Positions 1-5,789 of a stretch of DNA of 7,204 nucleotides are shown piece by piece. The notes beneath the pieces are model-generated. The model ran no database searches and was not told where the DNA came from. It saw only the letters and a program-made list of their open reading frames with translations. The DNA comes from Clostridiales bacterium (GTDB taxonomy: Bacteria; Bacillota; Clostridia; Peptostreptococcales; Anaerovoracaceae): positions 1 to 7,204 of the forward strand of contig DPKU01000001.1 of NCBI GenBank assembly GCA_003542355.1, given 5' to 3'. Numbering within the stretch: position 1 is the first letter of the stretch; each line of letters opens with the position of its first letter. Made by a program: the position numbers and the translations under genes.

Positions 1-546
1 GTGGCCAGTCTCCAGGAAGTGTTGTTCCGGCGGCTCAAAAAAGCGCAGGAAGGCGTCCCGGGCTTCGATCAGCTGCCGGATCTGATCCTGATGGACGGAG
101 GGAAGACTCAGGTGAACGGCGCAATGAAGGTTTTGAGGGCACTGCAGTTTGACATCCCTATAGCAGGAATGATCAAAGACGATCATCACCGGACGAGCAG
201 TCTGCTCTACGAGAATCAGGAGATCCCTCTGCGGGGCAGGCAAGAACTCTTTGCGTTTATCGGCACGGTCCAGGAAGAGGTCCACCGCTTTGCCATCGAC
301 TACCACCACAAGCTTCGGGGCAGAAAAATGAGCCGATCCGTGCTGGACCCCATCGCAGGTGTGGGCGAAAAGCGCAAGGCAGCGCTGCTGGCTCATTTCG
401 GCAGTGTGGATGCGATCAAAGCGGCCTCGGCGGAAGACCTGACACAGGTGCCGGGTATGAATCGTGCTGCGGCGGATGCAGTGTTTCGGTACTTTTCCGG
501 AAGAGACAAAAAGCCTTCGGAACAGGAGCCGGACCCCGTCAAATAG
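1..546 (+). CDS. uvrC: UvrABC excinuclease subunit C, C-terminal part (5' truncated by window)
   Basis: This is the C-terminal 181 residues of UvrC, the nucleotide excision repair nuclease that UvrB recruits to cut the damaged strand. The visible part covers most of the RNase H-like 5'-incision domain and the tandem helix-hairpin-helix DNA-binding domain. Catalytic-type residues are the Asp in LILMDGGKTQ (about residue 32, matching D429 of Thermotoga UvrC) and the His in EEVHRFAIDYH (about residue 95, matching H488). The (HhH)2 region spans about 113-165 and includes IAGVGEKRK and VPGMNRAAA. UvrC is usually about 600 residues, so roughly two thirds lies upstream of the window. The GTG at base 1 is an internal codon and not the start, because family similarity (ASLQEVLFRR) begins at once and nothing precedes it. 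The gene ends with TAG at 544-546. No hairpin terminator follows, so some read-through into the next unit is possible. The identification is secure. Confidence 0.96.
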   Translation: MASLQEVLFRRLKKAQEGVPGFDQLPDLILMDGGKTQVNGAMKVLRALQFDIPIAGMIKDDHHRTSSLLYENQEIPLRGRQELFAFIGTVQEEVHRFAIDYHHKLRGRKMSRSVLDPIAGVGEKRKAALLAHFGSVDAIKAASAEDLTQVPGMNRAAADAVFRYFSGRDKKPSEQEPDPVK

Positions 547-549
547 TAT

Positions 550-578
550 TTGGCGAATCCATAGAATCATGGTACAAT
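550..578 (+). promoter_or_regulatory. Sigma-A-type promoter with extended -10, upstream of the DUF1292 gene
   Basis: A TTGGCG -35-like hexamer (550-555, four of six consensus positions) is followed by a 17-bp spacer and TACAAT (573-578, five of six). TG at 570-571 adds an extended -10 (TGG-TACAAT). Transcription would start near 585 and give a leader of about 34 nt. That leader could begin with a small hairpin (TGGCG 584-588 pairing with CGCCA 595-599) ahead of the ribosome binding site. The promoter starts only four bases after the uvrC stop, which implies that the DUF1292-FAD unit is expressed independently of uvrC. It is predicted from motif match only. Confidence 0.65.
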
Positions 579-618
579 ACCAATGGCGCAGAGCCGCCAC
601 CGAAATGGAGGGTTTAAA

Positions 619-918
619 ATGACAGAAGAAAAGAAATCCAGCCTCGACATGGATGAAACAGAAGAAGAAATGGAAGAAGCCGATTTTATCACATTGGAGT
701 TCGATGATGGCGCAGAAGTAGAATGCGAGATCATGGGCATCTTCGAAGTGGACGGAAAAGAGTACATCGCTCTGGTCCCTGACGACGAGACGGATGACGT
801 ATATATTTACGGCTATGCTGAGGTCTCCGAAGAAGAGTTTGAACTGCTGGACATCGACGACGACGCGGAATTCGAAAAAGTCGTAGCGGAATTCGATAAG
901 CTGACCGCAGAGGAATAG
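619..918 (+). CDS. DUF1292 domain small acidic protein
   Basis: This is a 99-residue protein of the DUF1292 family, which is common in Firmicutes and has no established biochemical function. The start is ATG at 619 because GGAGGG (607-612) lies six bases upstream. An upstream in-frame ATG at 583 lies before this site and at the predicted transcription start, so I did not use it. The family core is recognisable as ITLEFDDGAEVECEIMGIFEV, then DGKEYIALVP near residues 46-54, and a YIYGYAE segment. The composition is extreme: by my count about 40 of 99 residues are Asp or Glu, only five are Lys and none are Arg. There is no signal peptide or membrane segment, so it should be cytosolic. It ends one base before the next gene and probably shares its transcript. 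In other Firmicutes DUF1292 genes often sit near ruvX/yrrK; here the neighbour is an FAD dehydrogenase. The family call is firm and the role is unknown. Confidence 0.9.
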   Translation: MTEEKKSSLDMDETEEEMEEADFITLEFDDGAEVECEIMGIFEVDGKEYIALVPDDETDDVYIYGYAEVSEEEFELLDIDDDAEFEKVVAEFDKLTAEE

Positions 919-919
919 A

Positions 920-2299
920 ATGAAGCAATACGACATCATTGTTGTAGGGTCGGGTGCAGCCGGTGTGTTTTTGTCGTACGAACTCACCCGCCGCAACAAC
1001 CGTGCAAGTGTTTTGGTGCTCGACAAGGGCGAGAGACTGGAAAATCGCTCTTGTCCTATTAAGCGTGGAATCACGGAAACCTGCATCAAATGCAATCCGT
1101 GCCATATCATGAACGGCTATGGCGGAGCAGGGACTCTTTCGGACGGAAAGTACAACATCACCACGGATTTTGGCGGTGATTTGCACGAATACGTCGGCAA
1201 AGAAAAAGCCATGGAGCTGATGGAATATGTTGACAGCGTCCTGTGCGAAATGGGCGGAGCAGACGCAAAGCTCTACACCACAGCCAACAGCGAATTAAAG
1301 ACCATCGCACTCCAGAACAATCTGCATCTGCTGGACGCCAAAGTACGCCATCTGGGCACCGACCGGAATGCACAGATCCTGGAGCGGATGTTTGAGTACA
1401 CCAAAAAGCGAATTGACATGGAATTCCTGACCACTGTGGAAAGTGTGGAACAGACAGACGCTGGGTTTGTGGTGCGCACGGATCAGGGACAGGAGTATTC
1501 CTGCAAGGATCTGGTGCTTGCAACGGGGCGCAGCGGCTCCAAGTGGATCTCGGGCGTTTGCCGGAAGATGGGGATCTCCATGCAAAGCAACCGGGTGGAC
1601 ATCGGGCTTCGTGTTGAGCTCCCTGCCGTGATCTTTAAGCACATCACCGACGAGGTCTACGAGAGCAAGATCGTCTACAAGACCGATAAATATAACGATA
1701 AAGTACGGACATTTTGTATGAATCCATACGGAGAGGTCGTTTCGGAAAACACGAACGGCATCGTCACCGTCAATGGCCACAGCTATGCGGACGAAGCCCT
1801 GCGCACGGAGAACACCAATTTTGCGCTCTTGGTTTCCAATAACTTTACCGAACCCTTCCGCAACAGCAACGAATACGGAGAGTCCATCGCTCGCCTTTCC
1901 AACATGTTGGGGGGCGGCGTGCTGCTACAGAAGTTTGGAGACCTGGTCAAGGGCCGCCGTTCCAACGAACACCGCATGGCCAAGTGCTTTACCCGTCCCA
2001 CGCTGAAAGCCACACCCGGCGACCTGAGTCTGGTGATGCCCAAGCGGCAGCTGGACGACATCATCGAAATGATCTACGCTTTGGACAAGATCGCGCCGGG
2101 AACGGCCAACGAGGATACGCTTCTCTATGGCGTGGAAGTAAAATTCTACAATTCCATGGTAAAGGTCAATCGGGATCTGGAAACAAAAATTAAAGGACTG
2201 TACGTGCTGGGCGATGGTTCCGGCGTAACACATTCCCTTTCGCAGGCCAGTGCCAGCGGCATCCATGTGGCCAGACTGCTGGCCGATCAGTACGCCTGA
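920..2299 (+). CDS. NAD(P)/FAD-dependent oxidoreductase, COG2509 type
   Basis: This 459-residue flavoprotein resembles the uncharacterised FAD-dependent dehydrogenases grouped in COG2509. An N-terminal Rossmann dinucleotide-binding motif GSGAAG (residues 10-15, in a DIIVVGSGAAG strand-turn) binds FAD. ATGRSG (201-206) is the typical second flavoprotein motif. GLYVLGDGSG (426-435), followed by a serine/alanine-rich helix, is the C-terminal FAD-contacting segment. The family signature NGYGGAGTLSDGKYN lies at 65-79. Just before it sit four cysteines, C45, C55, C58 and C61 (C-x9-C-x2-C-x2-C), which could bind a metal or take part in redox. No membrane segment or export signal is visible. The start at 920 follows AGAGGA (909-914), which lies inside the end of the DUF1292 gene, and the two genes are one base apart, so translational coupling is likely. 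A strong terminator begins 21 bases after the stop. The substrate and electron partner are unknown. The fold and cofactor are well supported. Confidence 0.9.
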   Translation: MKQYDIIVVGSGAAGVFLSYELTRRNNRASVLVLDKGERLENRSCPIKRGITETCIKCNPCHIMNGYGGAGTLSDGKYNITTDFGGDLHEYVGKEKAMELMEYVDSVLCEMGGADAKLYTTANSELKTIALQNNLHLLDAKVRHLGTDRNAQILERMFEYTKKRIDMEFLTTVESVEQTDAGFVVRTDQGQEYSCKDLVLATGRSGSKWISGVCRKMGISMQSNRVDIGLRVELPAVIFKHITDEVYESKIVYKTDKYNDKVRTFCMNPYGEVVSENTNGIVTVNGHSYADEALRTENTNFALLVSNNFTEPFRNSNEYGESIARLSNMLGGGVLLQKFGDLVKGRRSNEHRMAKCFTRPTLKATPGDLSLVMPKRQLDDIIEMIYALDKIAPGTANEDTLLYGVEVKFYNSMVKVNRDLETKIKGLYVLGDGSGVTHSLSQASASGIHVARLLADQYA

Positions 2300-2320
2300 T
2301 CACTTGTGACAATAAAAAAG

Positions 2321-2363
2321 AACTGCCGGGAGCATGAAATGAATGAAGTGCATCCCGGCAGTT
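2321..2363. terminator. Bidirectional rho-independent terminator
   Basis: An 11-bp perfect stem is formed by AACTGCCGGGA (2321-2331) and TCCCGGCAGTT (2353-2363). It may extend with GCA (2332-2334) pairing TGC (2349-2351) across a bulged A. On the + strand it is followed by TTTTTATTTT-like sequence, serving the FAD dehydrogenase unit. On the minus strand it is followed by CTTTTTTATT, serving the corA end of the opposing operon. It fills the short gap between two convergent stop codons. Confidence 0.92.
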
Positions 2364-2369
2364 TTTATT

Positions 2370-3197
2370 TTAAAACCATTTTTTCTTCTTGAAGTATATG
2401 TAAAGCCCGATACCGATCAGCATACTGACAGTTATCACCATCGGATATCCCAGATCCCAGTCATATTCCGGCATGCGCAGATTCATTCCATACCAGCCGA
2501 CCAGCAATGTCAGAGGCAGAAAGATCACGGTGACAACGGTGAACACCTTCATGATCTGATTTTGCTCGATATCGATTTGGGATTGGTACGCCTCTCTGAT
2601 TTGTGAGACCCGATCCTGCATGTTGACCACATTGGCCAGGAATCGGGCTGTCCTGCTGCTGAGCGTTTCCAGCCGCCGTACGACTTCCTTTGTCAGAAGG
2701 CCGTTTTCGTTCTCGGCCAGGTCCTCGAAAATCGAGATGAATTGCTCATAATAGCGCTTCAGATTCAACAGCTCCTTGCGAAAGGAAATGATTTCTTTCA
2801 GATGGTTCTTCCGGGGATGCATCAGGATGTCGTCGTCTGCCTGGATGATCCGGTCCTCTGTTTCGTCCAAATGCTTCATGTCATCCTTTAGTAAGCGGGA
2901 TAAGAATTCCACGAAAGCCTGTTCGTTGGTGTCGCGTTCATTGAAGATCGATAAGGCTTTTCCAAGGGACAGATCGTTTTCGCAGAAGACGAAAAAGTCT
3001 TCACCATCCAGATAGAGGAGCATCTGGGAGGTTTCCGTCTTTTCGTTGGAAATATCATACCACTCGAAGGCGATGATGTTGAAATCGGGGAAGCTTTCAA
3101 AGGTATGGATCTCCCGTTCGGCGATATACGCGATCACGCGCTTGTCCAGCGAGGTCTCCACCTCCCGGATTCGATCCAGCGGTAGTACTTTCTGCAT
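2370..3197 (-). CDS. corA: CorA-family divalent metal (Mg2+/Co2+/Ni2+) transporter
   Basis: This 275-residue CorA-type channel/transporter of the cytoplasmic membrane belongs to a family that forms pentamers moving Mg2+ and, in some members, Co2+ or Ni2+. The N-terminal cytosolic domain covers about residues 1-110. A long acidic/helical stalk (about 110-215, rich in charged heptads) follows, then two C-terminal membrane segments at about 217-235 and 250-268 and a basic tail KKKKWF. The family hallmark YGMN is at 236-239 at the end of the first membrane helix, followed by MPEYDW. The GMN-to-MPE loop has two residues (L, R) where well-known members such as E. coli CorA have three. Length is a little below the 310-350 residues of the classic enzymes, with the difference in the N-terminal domain. 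Its ATG lies one base after the larA-homologue stop, and its AGGAG site (3207-3211) lies inside that gene, so translation is probably coupled. The gene ends at the shared terminator. Metal specificity cannot be read from sequence. Confidence 0.93.
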   Translation of the reverse strand: MQKVLPLDRIREVETSLDKRVIAYIAEREIHTFESFPDFNIIAFEWYDISNEKTETSQMLLYLDGEDFFVFCENDLSLGKALSIFNERDTNEQAFVEFLSRLLKDDMKHLDETEDRIIQADDDILMHPRKNHLKEIISFRKELLNLKRYYEQFISIFEDLAENENGLLTKEVVRRLETLSSRTARFLANVVNMQDRVSQIREAYQSQIDIEQNQIMKVFTVVTVIFLPLTLLVGWYGMNLRMPEYDWDLGYPMVITVSMLIGIGLYIYFKKKKWF

Positions 3198-3198
3198 A

Positions 3199-4479
3199 TC
3201 AGATCGCTCCTGTTTCCACTCTGGGGATCACGACGGATCCATTGGGGATGATCAGTATTTTTTGCTTTTCCAGCTTTGCCGCAGCCAGCAGCTCATCCAT
3301 ATTTTGATACACTTCAATGCCCATTTCGCCGGCGTCTGCCGCATTCAGCTCCGACAGCATCATGATTCGGTATCTTCGAGCTTGTTCACAATTCAGATAG
3401 AAAATGTATCCTGGTATGGTGAAATTTTCCCGTAGCGCACTGTCCAGGATGCCTTCCTTCAGCGGACGCAGCCAGTCGAAATATTCGCCGGGGCCTCCGC
3501 CGTCCCGGCATTCTGCCACCAGGATCAGCGTGCCGCCGTTTTTCAGCGCCGGCTCCACATTGTCGATCACCTTGCTGCCCTGATATAGGGACATGTCCTT
3601 GGGAAACCCGCCGCAGCTGGTGATCACAGCGTCGGCCGGGCAGGGAATGGAGACCGTATACATTTGATCCGCCAGGACACAGGCGCGCGCCCAGGATTCA
3701 AATCGATCGCCGGACAGAATATAGGCAAGGGCCATGTCGGTATTCATGACCAGGTTGATCGTAAAGACGTCCTTTAAGAAAGCAGCGCCCTCGCACATGT
3801 CTTCGTGGATGGGATTGCCTTTGAGCACGGAATTCCCAATCAGCGGATTGGAGCGAGGAGCTTCCGGATCCAGGGCGTGGGCGTGATTCTGGCGAATGGC
3901 TTCCGCCGAGGCAACACCGGGCAGGATGCTCTTTCTTCCGCCTCCGAAACCGGCCATCACGTGATGGGTGCAGGCGCCCAGGGTGATCACTTTGCGCGAA
4001 GCCACCAACGGGTGGATACGCAGGTGGGTGCCCCGGCTCGTCGTTCCGATCCAGATCAGATCGTCGGACTGGCTGTCGTGGTTTATGACCTCTATACGCT
4101 CCATGACGGCAGGGGACACCAACTGTGTCAATATCTCCGGACCGTCTCCGTCGTGGGTACCGTTCGCAATGACGATGACCATGTCCCGATCTTCGATGCC
4201 ACATACGTCGTGCAGATAGTCGATCAGGTGGGGAAGGACCAAATCCTGCCGCATCCATGACCGGCTCCGGTCCGACACGACAATGGCCAGCTGATCGCCG
4301 GTTCGGGCAAATGCTGGAAGAGAAGGGCCTCCTACGGGATGCTCCAACGATGCAAAGAGAGCCTGTCGGATATCTGTTACAGGCTCTGTGGCGTTACCGT
4401 GCAATTCCCCGATGATATTCGTTTCGTCGACTTCAAAGCTGACGGATCGGTCTCCGTATCGGAACTGGTAGGATTTCAT
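3199..4479 (-). CDS. LarA-family nickel-pincer-dependent lactate racemase-like protein
   Basis: This 426-residue protein belongs to the LarA family, which racemises or epimerises 2-hydroxyacids with a nickel-pincer nucleotide cofactor. Residues known from Lactiplantibacillus plantarum LarA are all present with matching spacing. K183 (family K184, covalent cofactor link) sits in GGGRKSILPG, and H199 (H200, nickel ligand) is 16 residues on in RQNHAHAL. Catalytic-type H109 (H108) is in ANGTH and H173 (H174) in THHVMAGF. D70 and R73 lie in SDRSR (D72 and R75 of DxTR, with Ser for Thr). Y299, Q300 and K303 lie in LYQGSK after GGFPKD. Length matches the family. The ATG at 4479 follows AGAGGA (minus strand, 4491-4486). 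The protein is predicted cytosolic, with no signal peptide. It lies 19 bases after the lipoprotein gene and one base before corA. Many LarA homologues act on hydroxyacids other than lactate, so the substrate is open. The cofactor genes larB, larC and larE are not in this window. Confidence 0.92.
   Translation of the reverse strand: MKSYQFRYGDRSVSFEVDETNIIGELHGNATEPVTDIRQALFASLEHPVGGPSLPAFARTGDQLAIVVSDRSRSWMRQDLVLPHLIDYLHDVCGIEDRDMVIVIANGTHDGDGPEILTQLVSPAVMERIEVINHDSQSDDLIWIGTTSRGTHLRIHPLVASRKVITLGACTHHVMAGFGGGRKSILPGVASAEAIRQNHAHALDPEAPRSNPLIGNSVLKGNPIHEDMCEGAAFLKDVFTINLVMNTDMALAYILSGDRFESWARACVLADQMYTVSIPCPADAVITSCGGFPKDMSLYQGSKVIDNVEPALKNGGTLILVAECRDGGGPGEYFDWLRPLKEGILDSALRENFTIPGYIFYLNCEQARRYRIMMLSELNAADAGEMGIEVYQNMDELLAAAKLEKQKILIIPNGSVVIPRVETGAI
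3207..3211 (-). promoter_or_regulatory. Ribosome binding site of corA inside the end of the larA-like gene
   Basis: AGGAG on the minus strand lies nine bases before the corA ATG (3197) and within the last codons of the upstream larA-like gene, whose TGA is at 3201-3199. The arrangement TGA-T-ATG supports coupled translation and fixes the corA start. Confidence 0.8.
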
Positions 4480-4498
4480 ATAAAGTCCTCTTGGATGG

Positions 4499-5599
4499 TT
4501 ACTGCAGTACGGCTTTTTCCTGGAGATGATCCAGAACGTTCTGGGCCTGCACCATCATCATCAGATAGGGCTTGCCATACTGGGTTTTGAACTGGGTGTA
4601 ATCTTCAGATCCGGCATATTTAGCGAAGTAATCCCGCAGATCCGCATCCTTCATTTCGAGCTCCAGTTCCTCGGCGATGGCCTGGATGATCAGATAGAAG
4701 GTGGCGGTCCGGGTATTGGATTCTTTGCTGCTTTCCAGCAATTCAGCCGTGTTGGCTACCCCTGCGTATACAGGGAGGAATTCTTCCAGTTCCATGCTGT
4801 AATAGGCAGCGTATTCTTCGTAATAAAGCAGCATGGATTTTTCCTGATACTCCAGCATGCTGTCGGGAAGCGTTATGACGGTGCTGTTATTGATGATGTA
4901 TTCCTGGAGATAAGCCGAAACGGCAGCGGTGCGAAGATCGTCTCGTATCCCCTCCTGCATGTCCAGCACTGTGGTCCATCCCTTCGCTTCGGAGAAATTC
5001 TCCTGTACGAAAAGATCGTCCACAACGGGGTCTATGTATTCCACGATGTGATTGATCGTCGTGACGAAGACTGCATCTTTCCCGTTCAGATGGGCATTTC
5101 CGGCCTCTTCGGTCCCATAGTCCTCGGGGAATGTGACTTCCACGTTGAAAGTCTCTCCGGGCATGTGACCGATAAGCTGCTCCAGAAAGTCATCGATATA
5201 GCTGGTATATCCAATGGTCACGTCCGCACCGGCGCCCTGGGTATTCCCGCCGTCAAATTCCACACCGTCCACCGACCCGACATAGTCGATATTTACTGTA
5301 TCTCCGTCTTGAACAGAACGATCCGTTACTTCTTCGGTGGTGATAAACTGAGAGGCAAGTTCCTCGATCTGAGCCTGAACAGCATCGATGCTGATCTCAT
5401 GAGTCTCTGCCGGGACAGCGATCCCTTCGTATTCGCAAAGCGTCACGTTTTCCAGGGCGTTGAGGCCTTCCCAGCGTCCATTGTCCATGATTCCGGCGCT
5501 GTCGGTGAATTCTTCTTCCTTGGGTCCGCAGCCAGCCAGGGACAGTATAAGAAGTGTGACCGCCGCAAGCAGGGCGATGTTTTTATTTTGTTTGTGCAT
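4499..5599 (-). CDS. Lipoprotein with trigger-factor-like FKBP peptidyl-prolyl isomerase domain
   Basis: This 366-residue predicted exported lipoprotein probably acts as a foldase or chaperone on the outer face of the membrane. A basic start (MHKQNKN), a hydrophobic stretch at 8-22 and the lipobox LAGC with Cys24 indicate signal peptidase II processing and lipid anchoring. An FKBP-type domain of the trigger-factor kind spans about 96-188: DGDTVNIDYVGSVDGVEFDGG, a QLIGHMPGE turn, VTFPEDYG and LNGKDAVFVTTINHI. From about 190 to the end is an alpha-helical region resembling the trigger factor C-terminal chaperone domain. The ribosome-binding N-terminal domain of cytosolic trigger factor is absent, its place taken by the signal peptide. 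I chose ATG at 5599 rather than the TTG at 5605, because GGAG at 5611-5608 is eight bases from the ATG but only two from the TTG. It is the first gene of the operon with the larA-like gene and corA. PPIase activity is inferred and could be lost. The domain call is firm. Confidence 0.87.
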   Translation of the reverse strand: MHKQNKNIALLAAVTLLILSLAGCGPKEEEFTDSAGIMDNGRWEGLNALENVTLCEYEGIAVPAETHEISIDAVQAQIEELASQFITTEEVTDRSVQDGDTVNIDYVGSVDGVEFDGGNTQGAGADVTIGYTSYIDDFLEQLIGHMPGETFNVEVTFPEDYGTEEAGNAHLNGKDAVFVTTINHIVEYIDPVVDDLFVQENFSEAKGWTTVLDMQEGIRDDLRTAAVSAYLQEYIINNSTVITLPDSMLEYQEKSMLLYYEEYAAYYSMELEEFLPVYAGVANTAELLESSKESNTRTATFYLIIQAIAEELELEMKDADLRDYFAKYAGSEDYTQFKTQYGKPYLMMMVQAQNVLDHLQEKAVLQ

Positions 5600-5607
5600 T
5601 GTCAATT

Positions 5608-5611
5608 CTCC
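5608..5611 (-). promoter_or_regulatory. Ribosome binding site deciding the lipoprotein start
   Basis: GGAG on the minus strand is eight bases from the ATG at 5599. The in-frame TTG at 5605 is only two bases from it, which favours ATG. A second AGGA lies just upstream. Confidence 0.7.
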
Positions 5612-5620
5612 ATTCCTAAA

Positions 5621-5649
5621 ATTATACAGTCAATGATAACATATTTCCC
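5621..5649 (-). promoter_or_regulatory. Candidate promoter of the lipoprotein-larA-corA operon
   Basis: A perfect TATAAT is read on the minus strand at 5626-5621. At a 17-bp spacing the -35 position (5649-5644) reads GGGAAA, which does not match TTGACA. Transcription would begin near 5615 and give a short leader of about 15 nt that still contains the GGAG site. The weak -35 falls inside one arm of an inverted repeat (5643-5650), so expression may depend on a bound factor. The -10 is good and the promoter as a whole is uncertain. Confidence 0.45.
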
Positions 5650-5688
5650 TTGGGATAGATATGAATTTTCGATGAACAACAGGGAAAT
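5643..5688. repeat. 8-bp inverted repeat in the divergent intergenic region, possible operator
   Basis: ATTTCCCT (5643-5650) and AGGGAAAT (5681-5688) are perfect inverted arms separated by 30 bases, with centres 38 bp apart. The left arm covers the -35 position of the minus-strand promoter. It could be an operator or a coincidence in AT-rich sequence. A hairpin with so long a loop is unlikely to be a terminator because no U-run follows. Confidence 0.3.
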
Positions 5689-5702
5689 TCCTTACAAAAC
5701 AC

Positions 5703-5730
5703 TGGACAGAATAACGCAGCATGCTATAAT
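5703..5730 (+). promoter_or_regulatory. Sigma-A-type promoter of the hemolysin III gene
   Basis: TGGACA (5703-5708, five of six to TTGACA), a 16-bp spacer and a perfect TATAAT (5725-5730), with TG at 5722-5723 forming an extended -10 (TGC-TATAAT). The start would be near 5737, leaving a leader of about 53 nt in which I see no riboswitch-like structure. This is the strongest promoter match in the window. Confidence 0.78.
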
Positions 5731-5789
5731 GAGATAAAGAATAACTCGTGTAGTGGAATAGAAAACTAATTTAAGGAGTTTTAAAAGCT

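Noticed and set aside
1..3. GTG at the first base as the uvrC start
   Set aside because: Conserved UvrC sequence begins at once and the protein would lack its GIY-YIG and UvrB-binding regions. The gene is cut by the window edge.
583..618. A longer start for the DUF1292 gene at ATG 583
   Set aside because: The extra 12 residues lie at the predicted transcription start, have no ribosome binding site, and are not part of the family. GGAGGG at 607-612 points to ATG 619.
731..1780. Several minus-strand open frames opposite the DUF1292 and FAD dehydrogenase genes
   Set aside because: They overlap well-supported genes, their translations are Arg/Pro/Cys-rich shadow-like sequences, and they have no start signals.
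3698..4260. Open frames on both strands within the larA-like gene
   Set aside because: The larA frame carries a full set of conserved active-site residues. The alternatives are frame shadows with no recognisable domains.
5647..5656. Short palindrome-like CCCTTGGG in the divergent intergenic region
   Set aside because: The arms are only three to four bases with a mismatched centre, which is expected by chance.
4526..5737. A 403-codon open frame on the + strand opposite the lipoprotein gene, longer than the gene itself
   Set aside because: It is antisense to a gene with clear signal peptide and FKBP-domain content, has no convincing ribosome binding site, overlaps the hemolysin III promoter, and its translation resembles no family I know. 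It is a codon-bias shadow.
5731..5789. A riboswitch in the leader of the hemolysin III gene
   Set aside because: The leader is about 53 nt, A-rich, and shows no stable helices or known aptamer motif.
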